The notes: generated by a model from the letters alone, not told the origin. Counted from the first letter of the stretch, positions 15,936 through 24,921 are shown. The stretch is DNA of 64,000 nt from Campylobacter mucosalis (GCF_013372205.1 NZ_CP053831.1:62001-126000), one strand, 5' to 3'. Translations and numbers: made by a program.

Positions 15936-16958
15936 ATGGATAGAAAGAGAATTTACAACCCAAGCTCAAATGAAACGCTTAATGATAGACGCGTATTTAA
16001 CGGCAATCCACACGGAATTTTAAATTTTACAAAGGCAAAATATGAGTGGGCGTTAAAGCTTTGGGACTTAATGGAGGCAAACACGTGGTTTCCAAAAGAG
16101 GTTGATACAACCGATGATGTTAGGGATTATGCCTATAATTTAACCGAGGCTGAAAAGCGTATGTATGATTTGGTATGGAGCCAGCTCATCTCAATGGATA
16201 GCTTTCAGACAAACAACCTAGCCGATAATATAAATCCTTATATTACAGCACCTGAGATAAATGCCTGTTTGGCACGTCAAGCCTATGAAGAGGCAAATCA
16301 CAGCAAGTCTTATGCGGTTATGGTTGAAGCGATTTGTGATAACACCGATCTGATTTATGAGATGGAAAAACACGATGAGGTTTTACGCGAGAAAAACGAC
16401 TACATTTCAAGCGTTTATGAAGAGCTTGCTGGCGATGTAACGGACGAGAAGTTGCTTCTTGCAATGGTGGCAAATCAAATTTTAGAAGGTATTTATTTTT
16501 ACAGCGGATTTACCGCGATTTATGCCCTAGCACGTGCTGGTAAAATGCTTGGTAGCGCACAAATGATACGCTTTATCCAGCGCGACGAGATCACTCATCT
16601 TTTGCTCTTTCAAAATATGATAAACTCAGTCCGCAAAGAACGCCCTGACCTTTTTACGCCAGAAGTTGAGACTAAAATTTATGATATGTTTAAAAAGGCT
16701 GGCGAGCTTGAAATAAAATGGGGCAGATATATCACGCAAAACCAAATTATGGGCTTTACTGATGATATTATTGGCGAGTATATCCATTATCTAATAGATC
16801 AACGCTTGGTGGCGATTGGCTTAAAGAGAATTTATAACGCAAAGCACCCGATAAAATGGGTTGATGACTTTGCAAAATTTAACGACCAAAAGTCAAATTT
16901 CTTTGAAGCAAAAGTTACAAACTACTCAAAAGGTAGTATAAGTTTTGATGATTTTTAA
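15936..16958 (+). CDS. nrdB: Class Ia ribonucleotide reductase, beta subunit
   Basis: A 340-residue protein. AAGGA at 15925-15929 is six bases before ATG 15936; the ATG at 15933 is also possible. The diiron ligands and radical tyrosine are visible: E and H in [10 protein letters not shown] with the tyrosine four residues after the histidine (radical site), the Glu in [10 protein letters not shown], and Glu/His in [10 protein letters not shown]. The protein holds the tyrosyl radical that starts reduction of ribonucleotides to deoxyribonucleotides by NrdA. The large subunit gene is not in the window, which is usual for Campylobacter, where nrdA and nrdB are separated. Length is typical. Confidence 0.95.
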   Translation: MDRKRIYNPSSNETLNDRRVFNGNPHGILNFTKAKYEWALKLWDLMEANTWFPKEVDTTDDVRDYAYNLTEAEKRMYDLVWSQLISMDSFQTNNLADNINPYITAPEINACLARQAYEEANHSKSYAVMVEAICDNTDLIYEMEKHDEVLREKNDYISSVYEELAGDVTDEKLLLAMVANQILEGIYFYSGFTAIYALARAGKMLGSAQMIRFIQRDEITHLLLFQNMINSVRKERPDLFTPEVETKIYDMFKKAGELEIKWGRYITQNQIMGFTDDIIGEYIHYLIDQRLVAIGLKRIYNAKHPIKWVDDFAKFNDQKSNFFEAKVTNYSKGSISFDDF

Positions 16959-16986
16959 AACTTTATAAAATCTTTGTAAATCCTTT

Positions 16987-17763
16987 TTAAGGGTTTGCAT
17001 TGATTTGTCTTGCAAAATTTAGTATAAAATTTATCGTATCTTTTACATTTTTTTGGATAAATTCCATAATTTTACTAAAATTCTCACTTTCACCTACGCT
17101 CTCTAAAGCCTCATAATACTCCGTCCTATCATCTTTTTTTATAATCGCCATAGGGTATCCAGCCTTAAGTAGCTCCGTATTTAGCAAAAGCCTTGCCGTC
17201 CTGCCATTGCCGTCGATAAATGGATGAATTCTTACAAATTTAGTATGAAGCACGGCTCCTCTTATTATCGGATTTAGATTTTGATTTAGTGCCTCATCGT
17301 GCCACACCAGCAAGTCTTCTATGCTCTTTTTTATCAAAAAAGGCGGAGTGGTTTGATAACTTGCTCCAGTTATAGTCACTGGCGCCTTTCTATAAATTCC
17401 TGCGTTATCTGAATTTTCGGTCCCCTTTAAAAGCAAGTAGTGAAAATCCAAAATATCTTTTTCACATAAAATTGACTTTTGACGTACTAAATTTTCTAAA
17501 AATAAGATAGCCTTTTGATGATTTATGATATCTAAGTGATCCTTAAATGGCTTTCCCTTTGCCGTAAGTCCATTTTCAAGCAAAACTTTAGTTTCGTATA
17601 TGGTTAGGGAATTTCCCTCTATTGCGTTACTCTCTTGATTATAAACAAGCATTAAATGCCTCTTTAGAGAATTTGCGGTTTCTTGTGGCAGGGGTCTATA
17701 ATTATCAAGCTCTCTTTTTAGCTCTTTAAGCTCGTTATCTATTTGATAGTCATACATTGTCAT
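16987..17763 (-). CDS. Fic-family protein with N-terminal inhibitory motif
   Basis: A 258-residue protein; ATG 17763 is the longest start and ATG 17757 (MYDYQIDNEL) has better spacing to AGAG. The Fic core motif HPFIDGNGRTAR is complete, including the catalytic histidine and the phosphate-binding Asn-Gly-Arg. The N-terminal part contains QESNAIEGNSLT, matching the [S/T]xxxE[G/N] inhibitory helix that blocks ATP binding, so the enzyme is probably autoinhibited. Fic proteins transfer AMP or other groups to target hydroxyls. The gene stands alone on the minus strand between nrdB and pcm, with no antitoxin gene beside it. Its targets are unknown. Confidence 0.9.
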   Translation of the reverse strand: MTMYDYQIDNELKELKRELDNYRPLPQETANSLKRHLMLVYNQESNAIEGNSLTIYETKVLLENGLTAKGKPFKDHLDIINHQKAILFLENLVRQKSILCEKDILDFHYLLLKGTENSDNAGIYRKAPVTITGASYQTTPPFLIKKSIEDLLVWHDEALNQNLNPIIRGAVLHTKFVRIHPFIDGNGRTARLLLNTELLKAGYPMAIIKKDDRTEYYEALESVGESENFSKIMEFIQKNVKDTINFILNFARQINANP

Positions 17764-17870
17764 TTCTCTTGAAATTTTACCTTAAATTGTATCGTATTCT
17801 AATTACATTTGTGTTTTTTGTAAGGTTGTTTAAAGTAAAATTAGCATTTAAATTTTATTAGGATTTGATT

Positions 17871-18503
17871 TTGACGAGTTTAGAACAGGTAAAATGTAAG
17901 GCACTGGCTGATGATATTGCAGATAATGTGGAGCTAACTCCAGCCGTGTTTGACGCATTTGCAAATACTCAGCGTGAAATTTTTGCCCCTGTTGCTCGTT
18001 ACGCTTATAGTTTAGACGCACATCCAATAGAGGGCGACCAGTGGATTAGCTCACCCCTGACGGTTGCAAAGATGACATTAGCACTAGAGTGTGAAAATGT
18101 CGATAACGTCCTAGAAATCGGCTGTGGCAGTGGCTATCAAGCGGCGATTTTATCAAAACTGGCTCACAGAATTTTTAGCGTGGAGCGGATACAAAAACTA
18201 GCAAATGAAGCTAAAAAACGCTTTGAAAAAATTGGTATAAAAAATATTCACGTTCGCTTTGATGACGGAAATATCGGCTGGATTAAGTATGCACCTTATG
18301 AGCGTATAATGCTTAGCTGTGCTTGTAAAGTCGTGCCAGATAGGCTTTTTGATCAGCTAAAAGAGGGCGGAATTCTCGTAGCTCCCGTAGAAAAAGACGG
18401 CAAACAATACATCTGCAAATACACAAAAATAGACAACAGCATAACAGAATACGTGCTAGATCAGTGCTATTTTGTCCCACTTCTTGACGGCACTCAATCT
18501 TAA
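17871..18503 (+). CDS. pcm: Protein-L-isoaspartate O-methyltransferase
   Basis: A 210-residue protein. TTG 17871 is preferred over TTG 17865 because the AGGA at 17860-17863 is seven bases upstream of it. Motif I is VLEIGCGSGYQAAILSKLA, preceded by the characteristic ISSPLTVAKMTLAL segment, and VEKDGKQY follows near the C-terminus. The enzyme methylates isoaspartyl residues in aged proteins using S-adenosylmethionine, starting their repair. It is slightly shorter than many Pcm proteins but has all core blocks. A very AT-rich gap follows before the dba operon. Confidence 0.9.
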   Translation: MTSLEQVKCKALADDIADNVELTPAVFDAFANTQREIFAPVARYAYSLDAHPIEGDQWISSPLTVAKMTLALECENVDNVLEIGCGSGYQAAILSKLAHRIFSVERIQKLANEAKKRFEKIGIKNIHVRFDDGNIGWIKYAPYERIMLSCACKVVPDRLFDQLKEGGILVAPVEKDGKQYICKYTKIDNSITEYVLDQCYFVPLLDGTQS

Positions 18504-18742
18504 ACACTTACTTTATTAACTAACAATTTTTTGTTTTATTTATACTAGACTTTTTATTATTTTTATAAAAATATACTTAAAATATAAAAAAATAATCCAT
18601 AAAATATCTTTTTTGTAGAAAAATTTTATAAAAATAAGTATTTTTTATACAAAAAATTATATTTTTTATTTTAATTTAATAAACAAAGTTATATTATTTT
18701 CTTAAATAAGCTTATTAACAAATCCAAAATAAAGGATAAACA
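18504..18742. promoter_or_regulatory. AT-rich promoter region of the dba-dsbI operon
   Basis: These 239 bases are more than 85 percent A/T with repeated A- and T-tracts; candidate -10 sequences such as TATATT lie near 18690. In C. jejuni the dba-dsbI operon is reported to respond to iron through Fur. Several imperfect A/T-rich inverted repeats here could serve as Fur sites, but none stands out enough to place one. Confidence 0.4.
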
Positions 18743-18910
18743 ATGGAGTTTTTACAATTAGTTTTATTCTTTATCTCGGCTCTTGTGATGTATATAAGAC
18801 CTGAGAAAAAGGGAGTGGCGGTGTCTTGCGCGATTGTTGGATGTGCTTTGTTGGTCGTGCTTGAATTTTATGTGAATTTATGGGTTGTTATGCCTATTGG
18901 AAATTTATAA
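18743..18910 (+). CDS. dba: Dba, small membrane protein paired with DsbI
   Basis: A 55-residue protein (MEFLQLVLFFISALVMYIRP, then ...LEFYVNLWVVMPIGNL) with AAAGGAT before the ATG. It has two hydrophobic segments (residues 2-17 and 26-50) and sits 10 bases before dsbI. In C. jejuni a small gene named dba (disulfide bond accessory) precedes dsbI and its translation is coupled to dsbI; size, position and membrane character agree. Its molecular role is poorly defined. Assignment rests on context and size, as no distinctive motif exists. Confidence 0.75.
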   Translation: MEFLQLVLFFISALVMYIRPEKKGVAVSCAIVGCALLVVLEFYVNLWVVMPIGNL

Positions 18911-18920
18911 GGAGTCGGTT

Positions 18921-19610
18921 ATGCAAGAGAGTGAAAAAAGCTTTTTTAATCTTATGTCGCTAGCGGTCATAGCACTTATACTTTTGCCAGTTGGTATAGC
19001 TTGTGTTGTGCTTGGTTTTGGTATGGATGATAGTCCTTGTGTTATGTGTTGGGCTGAGCGTATTACGATGATAGCCATTGCGTTAATCGCACTTTTAATG
19101 GTTAGATATGGCATTAAGCGAAGCTATCTAGCGGCTCTTATACTTATGGCGTGTTGGGGGCTTTTTAACGGATTTATACATTATAGTATAGACGGGACAT
19201 TTGGTGGATATCTTGATATAAAGCAGGGTTTTGGTTTGGAAATTTTAGGTGCACATACTCAGTTTTGGGTAATGGTTGTTGATTTTTTTGTGCTTGTGTT
19301 TTTAGCAATCATTTTGCTATTTAGTAAAAATTTGGGTGCCATAATGCAAAAATCTGAAGAGGGCAAATACGGCAAATTTTTAGCCTATCTGCCACTTGGC
19401 AAATTTGCAAATTTGGTATTTTTAGTCATAGTTGGTGCTAACTGCATTCAAGCATTTATCACATCAGGACCACCACCTTATTTTGGCTCATCTACGCCAC
19501 CACGTATGAGTATGGATACTAGCAAGTGGTTTTGGGAGATGGATCACTGGCAGAGTGGATTAGATTTTAGATTTGACTGGAACCCAAAGCTTCCAGACCT
19601 AGCAAAGTAA
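18921..19610 (+). CDS. dsbI: DsbI, DsbB-family thiol oxidoreductase (membrane part only)
   Basis: ATG 18921 is chosen because GGAG lies six bases upstream; an ATG-like start at 18885 would overlap dba. The 229-residue protein has helices at about 10-32, 44-60, 66-86, 115-138 and 158-178. The redox pair C40-V-M-C43 in DDSPCVMCWAERIT follows the first helix, as in DsbB. The second periplasmic loop (about residues 87-114) contains no cysteine, whereas DsbB has a second pair there. As I recall, C. jejuni DsbI carries a C-terminal beta-propeller; here the protein ends after a short tail and the propeller is the next gene. It would use quinone to reoxidise a DsbA-like protein, perhaps one serving the adjacent molybdoenzyme. 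Confidence 0.85.
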   Translation: MQESEKSFFNLMSLAVIALILLPVGIACVVLGFGMDDSPCVMCWAERITMIAIALIALLMVRYGIKRSYLAALILMACWGLFNGFIHYSIDGTFGGYLDIKQGFGLEILGAHTQFWVMVVDFFVLVFLAIILLFSKNLGAIMQKSEEGKYGKFLAYLPLGKFANLVFLVIVGANCIQAFITSGPPPYFGSSTPPRMSMDTSKWFWEMDHWQSGLDFRFDWNPKLPDLAK

Positions 19611-19620
19611 GGAGCAAACA

Positions 19621-20514
19621 ATGAAAAAATTAGTTACATTTACGCTTAGTGCTATCTTTGCTTTTGGCTTTGATTTTAATCCCGACTTTAATGCTGGTGC
19701 CGTAAAAAACATCAAAGATTTAGGTGCTTCTAGTCAAAAGATTGCCATAAAACTAGAAAATGATAATGCACTAACTGGTGCGGATTATGATGCTAAGAGT
19801 GGTAAATTTGCAGTATCTTCAAATGACAATGAGTTTTACATACTAGATACAGACTTTAAACCGCTTAGATATGGCAAACACGACAGGCATTTTATAATGG
19901 AAATGGAAGACACTGTAGGTGCTACTTGGTATAAAAACGAAGTTTCAGTCATAAGCTACAACAAAACATTTGTATCATACGAGCCAGTTGATATTAGCGA
20001 TAAAGATGAGCAAAATAGCCAGTGGCGACACCTTATAAGCGGATATGATAAGTGGAGGCTAAATGACTTTGGCAACAAAAATCGCTTCTTTACGCTTAGA
20101 GCAAAACAGCAGTTTATACTTGACTTTGACTATGATGAGGCGAGTAATAAATTTTTAATCGCATCTGTGCCAAATGATGTTAGAGCTAACTGGTCGGTTG
20201 GTGTTTTTGATGGCGATGATAAGATGATTTTAGAGGAATTTGTGCCAAGCTTTGGTGCAAATTTACAGATAAAAGATAATAGAAATTTAGATGATTACTA
20301 TATCACTGGCATTGAGTTTAGTGGGGATTTTGCATACCTGCTTAGCAAAAACTATTCAAGCATTTTAAAGCTAAATTTAGCCACAAAACAAATTGATGAA
20401 GTTTTTGGTTTTAGTGGTGTTTTAAACCCAAGAGCTATCACGATAAAAGATAATAAATTTTATATCTTTTCAAGAGAAGGTAAGCAAAATTTAGTTTTTG
20501 TTTTTGAAAAATAG
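19621..20514 (+). CDS. Periplasmic beta-propeller protein, separated DsbI C-terminal domain
   Basis: A 297-residue protein 10 bases after dsbI, with AAGGAG before its ATG. A signal peptide (MKKLVTFTLSAIFAFG) precedes repeated four-strand blocks such as GADYDAKSGKFAVSSNDNEF, FDYDEASNKFLIASVPND, GIEFSGDFAYLLSKNYSS and ITIKDNKFYIFSRE, consistent with a beta-propeller. It contains no cysteine, so it is not itself redox-active. Position and fold suggest that it is the domain found fused to DsbI in C. jejuni, here a separate exported protein. It may hold the DsbI substrate or partner. The homology claim is from memory and context. Confidence 0.7.
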   Translation: MKKLVTFTLSAIFAFGFDFNPDFNAGAVKNIKDLGASSQKIAIKLENDNALTGADYDAKSGKFAVSSNDNEFYILDTDFKPLRYGKHDRHFIMEMEDTVGATWYKNEVSVISYNKTFVSYEPVDISDKDEQNSQWRHLISGYDKWRLNDFGNKNRFFTLRAKQQFILDFDYDEASNKFLIASVPNDVRANWSVGVFDGDDKMILEEFVPSFGANLQIKDNRNLDDYYITGIEFSGDFAYLLSKNYSSILKLNLATKQIDEVFGFSGVLNPRAITIKDNKFYIFSREGKQNLVFVFEK

Positions 20515-20534
20515 ACCTTAAAAAGGAGATAAAT

Positions 20535-22826
20535 ATGCAAAGACGTTCGTTTTTAAAAGGTGTTGGTGCAGGTCTTGCAGTTGCAGGGACTGCTCCAACG
20601 CTGTTTGGAATGCAGCAGTATGAAGTGGATTTTAATCCAAAATCATACAAGGGCGATGAAAACGTAGAGTATCATCACCTAACCTGTCCTAGAAACTGCC
20701 GTGACGCTTGTGCGTTAATCGCTGAGGTAAAAGACGGCAAAATGGTTGGCATAAAGGGCGATCCAGCTCATCCGCTTACTCAAGGAACCGCCTGTGTTAA
20801 AGGTCATACTTACGCTATGCACCTTTATAACCCAGATCGCATTATGTATCCGATGAAAAGGGTTGGTAAAAAGACTGAGGGCAAATGGGAGCGTATAAGC
20901 TGGGATCAGGCTTTAAAAGAGATAGCCGCAAAGCTTACTGATATAAAGGAAAAATTTGGCGGCGAGGCATTAACTGAGTTTGTTTATTCAGGCAACGAAG
21001 GTCATATCTCAAAGACTATTTCAAGTGGAAATTTCTTTGAAAAATACGGTGCAACCAGACTTGTTAGAAACCCTTGCGACTGGCCACGATATGCTGGAAC
21101 ACCTAGTGTTATAGGGACTGATTACTCAAAAGACGCACTTGAAGTAGATGAGTCAGATATGTATATAAGCTGGGGTTCAAATGAATCATACACCGCTGTT
21201 CACTGGGTTAGATTTGCTCACAGGGTTAAAAAAAGAGGTGGCAAGATAATCGTAATAAACACCATACGTGTGCCTTTGGCAAATCAAGCTGATATGTTTA
21301 TACAGCTAAAACCATCAAGCGATCCAGCATTTTGTTTGGCGGTTTGTAAGGTTTTAATAGAAGAGGATCTTTACGATCACGAATTTGTAGAAAAATACAC
21401 TATGGGTTTTGAGGATTTGGTTAAAGAGTGCTCACTATATACTTATGGTGAACTTGCTGATATGTGTGGTGCTAGTGTTGATCAAATCAAAGTTTTCGCA
21501 CGTGAATACGCTCACGCAAAAGCTCCTGCCATTATGCACGGAGATGGCGGACAAAGGCACTTTAACGGTGCAAGGCTAGTGCGTGCTGTTACGTTTTTGC
21601 CTGTATTAACTGGCGCTTTAACTAAACTTGGTGGGGGACTATTTTGGGCTTATGTTCACGTAAAAGGGTGTTTTAACTTTGATAATTGTATGCCTGACTT
21701 ATCGCCAAAAGATAAAAATGGCAACAAAATTCAAAGACAAGAGATTAGCTATGTTGAGTTTGGAAAAGGGATACAAAAAGAGGGTGCGACATATCTTGAT
21801 AAACCAGTTCCAGTGCCTATAAAAGCCTGTATCCACTATAACTCAAATATGATGGTTGTCGCACCAAATACAAATTTAATCAAAAAACGCATTATGGACG
21901 ATGACTTTTTCTTAGTGGTTATAGACCCTTATGATATAGACACTTGCGATTACGCTGATTATGTGTTGCCTGGCGTTACATTTATGGAGAGTGAAGATAT
22001 ACAAAATGACCAAATTTCAGGCTATGTTTGTTACAACGCACAAAGCGTAAAACCTCTTGGAGAGGCTAAGACAAATTTAGAGTTCTTTAACGCTCTTGCA
22101 AAGGCTATGGGCTATACAGAGGAGTGCTTTAATTGGGATAGCGAAACTGTTTGCAGACGCTTTTTGGATACTGAATTTGCTAAAAAGCAAAATATCACCT
22201 ATGAAAAGCTTAAAAAGATTGGTTGGATAAAACCTCACAGAACGCCTGAAAGCATGAAAGATCAGTTCCCATACTACCCTTATGCACCAAAAGATAAGCT
22301 GGTATTTGGCACACAGAGCGGTAAATGTGAGCTTTATTCTAAAACGTTTAAAGACGCTGGATATCATCCTGTTATAGATCTTGGCGATGATTGGGATTAC
22401 TATAACCAAAAATTTGGTAAAGATTACATCAAAAAATATCCGCTTTATTTTATGACTCCAGGAACACAGCTTCAAGATAACTCAAACTGGGGAAATATGC
22501 CATATATAGTAAAACGTGTTATCGTAAAAGGAAACGCTGAGTTATTTATGACAAAAGAGGATATGGACGCTAGGGGCATTAAACACGGCGATACAGTTGA
22601 AGCGACAAATGAGAAAGGCACAGCGGTATTTACAGCGATAGAAACAAACCAAATGCAACCTGGAATTTGCTATGCTTGGAATAACATTTGGGTTAAAGTA
22701 ACAAAGTCAAGAACAGGTGCAAATATGCTTTGTTCTGACGGCGTAAGCGATCTTGGCAACGGCTCTACTTATACTGCTACATTTGTAGAAGTTAAAAAAG
22801 CTGCCAAACAAGAAGTAGGAGCGTAA
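20535..22826 (+). CDS. Tat-exported molybdopterin oxidoreductase, catalytic subunit
   Basis: A 763-residue protein with AAGGAG before the ATG. It has a Tat signal (RRSFLKG), a [4Fe-4S] binding block CPRNCRDACALIAEVKDGKM with the fourth cysteine in GTACVKG, and the DMSO-reductase-family fold. The segment NPCDWPRYAG aligns with the 'C-x5-AG' stretch holding the molybdenum-ligand cysteine in PsrA/PhsA/NapA-type enzymes; DmsA and TorA have serine there. The C-terminal dinucleotide-binding domain (FMTPGTQLQDNSNWGN) is present. With the ferredoxin subunit and NrfD-like anchor it forms a periplasm-facing quinol-linked reductase. Candidate substrates are sulfur compounds (polysulfide, thiosulfate, tetrathionate) or oxyanions; sequence does not decide. 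Confidence 0.85.
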   Translation: MQRRSFLKGVGAGLAVAGTAPTLFGMQQYEVDFNPKSYKGDENVEYHHLTCPRNCRDACALIAEVKDGKMVGIKGDPAHPLTQGTACVKGHTYAMHLYNPDRIMYPMKRVGKKTEGKWERISWDQALKEIAAKLTDIKEKFGGEALTEFVYSGNEGHISKTISSGNFFEKYGATRLVRNPCDWPRYAGTPSVIGTDYSKDALEVDESDMYISWGSNESYTAVHWVRFAHRVKKRGGKIIVINTIRVPLANQADMFIQLKPSSDPAFCLAVCKVLIEEDLYDHEFVEKYTMGFEDLVKECSLYTYGELADMCGASVDQIKVFAREYAHAKAPAIMHGDGGQRHFNGARLVRAVTFLPVLTGALTKLGGGLFWAYVHVKGCFNFDNCMPDLSPKDKNGNKIQRQEISYVEFGKGIQKEGATYLDKPVPVPIKACIHYNSNMMVVAPNTNLIKKRIMDDDFFLVVIDPYDIDTCDYADYVLPGVTFMESEDIQNDQISGYVCYNAQSVKPLGEAKTNLEFFNALAKAMGYTEECFNWDSETVCRRFLDTEFAKKQNITYEKLKKIGWIKPHRTPESMKDQFPYYPYAPKDKLVFGTQSGKCELYSKTFKDAGYHPVIDLGDDWDYYNQKFGKDYIKKYPLYFMTPGTQLQDNSNWGNMPYIVKRVIVKGNAELFMTKEDMDARGIKHGDTVEATNEKGTAVFTAIETNQMQPGICYAWNNIWVKVTKSRTGANMLCSDGVSDLGNGSTYTATFVEVKKAAKQEVGA

Positions 22827-22827
22827 A

Positions 22828-23382
22828 ATGCAAAAGAGAAAACTTGGATTTTTATTTGATTACAATTTTTGTATAGGTTGTTTAGCTTGTGAAGTGTCTT
22901 GTCAGGTTTATCACAACCAACACCCAGATATAAACTGGCGTAAAGTGGATAATCTTTTGATTAATGAAGATGGAATTTCAAAAGATATTTTCATCTCTCA
23001 CTCTTGCCACCACTGCGACAATCCAGCTTGTATGGATGTCTGTCCAGTTGGAGCTTATATCAAGCTAGATAATGGCGTAGTTCAGCCACTTCACGATAAG
23101 TGTATTGGTTGCGGATATTGTATGCTAGGTTGTCCTTATGGTGCGATTACTAAAGGCTTTGACGGCAAGGCTCAAAAATGTAATCTTTGTGCAGAAAAGT
23201 TAGAGCGAGGCGAACAACCAGCTTGTGTTGAAGGCTGTCCGTGTGGGGTTTTAAAGCTAGTTGATACCGATGTTAGCGATAGCGCAGGTATGAATAAAGA
23301 GATGCCAGGCTTTAAACACTTCTTTACCAAGCCAAATATTCGTTTCTATCCTAGAATGAAGCGAAACGAATTTATCCATTAA
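22828..23382 (+). CDS. Four-cluster [4Fe-4S] ferredoxin subunit (DmsB/PsrB type)
   Basis: A 184-residue protein starting 2 bases after the catalytic subunit stop. Four cysteine groups are seen: CIGCLACEVSC; CHHCDNPACMDVC; CIGCGYCMLGC; and CNLCAEKLERGEQPACVEGC. These bind four [4Fe-4S] clusters that carry electrons between the membrane anchor and the molybdenum subunit. There is no Tat signal, so it is probably exported with the catalytic subunit as a folded complex. Length is typical of DmsB/PsrB proteins. Confidence 0.92.
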   Translation: MQKRKLGFLFDYNFCIGCLACEVSCQVYHNQHPDINWRKVDNLLINEDGISKDIFISHSCHHCDNPACMDVCPVGAYIKLDNGVVQPLHDKCIGCGYCMLGCPYGAITKGFDGKAQKCNLCAEKLERGEQPACVEGCPCGVLKLVDTDVSDSAGMNKEMPGFKHFFTKPNIRFYPRMKRNEFIH

Positions 23383-23394
23383 TAAGGATACAAA

Positions 23395-24030
23395 ATGGAA
23401 ATTTTAGCTCAAAACACTATAAAAAATAGTCTTTTTGTAGAGGATTTTTTAAGGCGTATATTTTTACAAGAGCTTAAAAAGCAAGAATTTAGCGAAATTC
23501 TAACGCTATGTGAGGAATTTGAGCCTAAATTTAAAGAACACGCTTTTATAAAAGAGCTTTGTAAAATCTCTACCGATGATATATTGCTTGATGATTTAAG
23601 ATATGAGTTTAACAGGCTTTTTGTCGGTCCTCGTCGCCCAAAAGCACTACCTTATGAATCCACATATTTTGACTATAAAAATATGTTTGGCACACAGACT
23701 TTTGAGGTTAGAGAGTTTTATAAGAGAGCAGGGCTTAGGGTAGATGATGAGCAGTTTGATAAATTTCCAGATGACTATATAGGATTTGAGCTTCAATATC
23801 TTTATTTTATGAGTTACAATATGCTTTCTTGTGCGGATGATAAGGCAAAATTTGAAGAACTAGCAGAGCAAAAAGCGGAGTTTGTTAGTTTGCATACTAT
23901 GTGGTTTAGAGATTTTGCTAAGGCTTCATCAGAAGCTACAAAGCTTGTTGTATGGAAGTATTTTGGGGAGTTTTTAAATTTATATCTTGAAAATGAGATT
24001 GTAAATTTAGCCCCATTTAGTAAAAAGTAA
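23395..24030 (+). CDS. TorD/DmsD-like molybdoenzyme chaperone
   Basis: A 211-residue, all-helical cytoplasmic protein with AAGGATA before the ATG, between the ferredoxin and NrfD genes. The segment EFNRLFVGPRRPKALPYEST (about residues 70-89) is the family signature (F-N-x-L-F-x-G-P, then P-Y-x-S). Such chaperones bind the Tat signal of the catalytic subunit and hold it until the molybdenum cofactor and clusters are in place. The dedicated substrate is very likely the enzyme at 20535. Confidence 0.88.
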   Translation: MEILAQNTIKNSLFVEDFLRRIFLQELKKQEFSEILTLCEEFEPKFKEHAFIKELCKISTDDILLDDLRYEFNRLFVGPRRPKALPYESTYFDYKNMFGTQTFEVREFYKRAGLRVDDEQFDKFPDDYIGFELQYLYFMSYNMLSCADDKAKFEELAEQKAEFVSLHTMWFRDFAKASSEATKLVVWKYFGEFLNLYLENEIVNLAPFSKK

Positions 24031-24042
24031 AAAGGAAAGACA

Positions 24043-24921
24043 ATGTTACAAAATACTTGGGGATGGCTGATTGTCGTCTATCTATTTTTGGGTGGTCTTG
24101 GCGCTGGGGCGTTTGTGGCTTCGGCACTTGCGTATAAGGGAGTTTTTGGCAAGATAAATGAGAGATTTTATAAATTTGGATTTTTGTTAGCACCAGTTGC
24201 TGTTGTGATAGGAACGGCACTTTTGTTGCTTGATTTAGCACCAAGTGCAGCTATAAATCCGCTTAAAATCATAAATTTATACACCGAACCTACATCTATG
24301 ATGAGCATAGGAACGTATCTGCTTACATTTTTTATAATCATAAGCGCTCTTGTGTATTTTAAAGCGTTAAAAGAGGGCAAAATTTGCGATCATATGCTTA
24401 TGCTTGGTATCGTTTTAGCCTTTGGTGTTATGGGCTATACTGGACTGCTTTTATATGTGGTTAAGGCAATTCCGCTTTGGGCTAGTATTTGGGTGCCAGT
24501 AATTTTTGTCATATCAGCACTCTCAACTGGCATAAGTGCAAATGCTATCGTTACTTTAAACGCCGGACATTCGCTCACTCATAGTGTGCATAAATTTCAC
24601 ACTATCTTAGTGGCTTTTGAAATTTTTGCGATTATTATGTTATTTGGTATGGTTAGTAGCGAGGCTGCCGGTTTTGCTAGTATTAAGCACATAACTGCTG
24701 GAAGTTTGGCTTTTGTATTTTGGATAGGATTTGTAGGACTTGGTTTGCTTGTGCCACTACTTAGCGGTGCAAATTTATTTTTAAATAGAGCTTGTGCTAC
24801 TAGTGATGGCAGTGTATGTCAAGTGGAGGCAAAAGGCAGTGTTGCTAGTGAAATTTGCGTGTTAGTTGGCGGTTTTTGTTTAAGAGCATTTATGATTTTT
24901 GGTGCTTTTTATATTTTTTAA
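24043..24921 (+). CDS. NrfD/PsrC-like membrane anchor and quinol site subunit
   Basis: A 292-residue polytopic protein with AAAGGAAAG before the ATG and about eight helices. It begins WGWLIVVYLFLGGLGAGAFV, the NrfD/PsrC start motif in which the glycine-rich first helix lies near the quinol site. NrfD-type anchors bind menaquinol without heme and pass electrons to the ferredoxin subunit. It ends the operon; a strong terminator follows 27 bases downstream. The order catalytic-ferredoxin-chaperone-anchor is that of a complete complex iron-sulfur molybdoenzyme. Confidence 0.9.
   Translation: MLQNTWGWLIVVYLFLGGLGAGAFVASALAYKGVFGKINERFYKFGFLLAPVAVVIGTALLLLDLAPSAAINPLKIINLYTEPTSMMSIGTYLLTFFIIISALVYFKALKEGKICDHMLMLGIVLAFGVMGYTGLLLYVVKAIPLWASIWVPVIFVISALSTGISANAIVTLNAGHSLTHSVHKFHTILVAFEIFAIIMLFGMVSSEAAGFASIKHITAGSLAFVFWIGFVGLGLLVPLLSGANLFLNRACATSDGSVCQVEAKGSVASEICVLVGGFCLRAFMIFGAFYIF

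Noticed and set aside
22077-22475. 132-codon minus-strand ORF inside the molybdoenzyme gene
   Set aside because: Shadow of a well-supported gene; no motif and no start signal.
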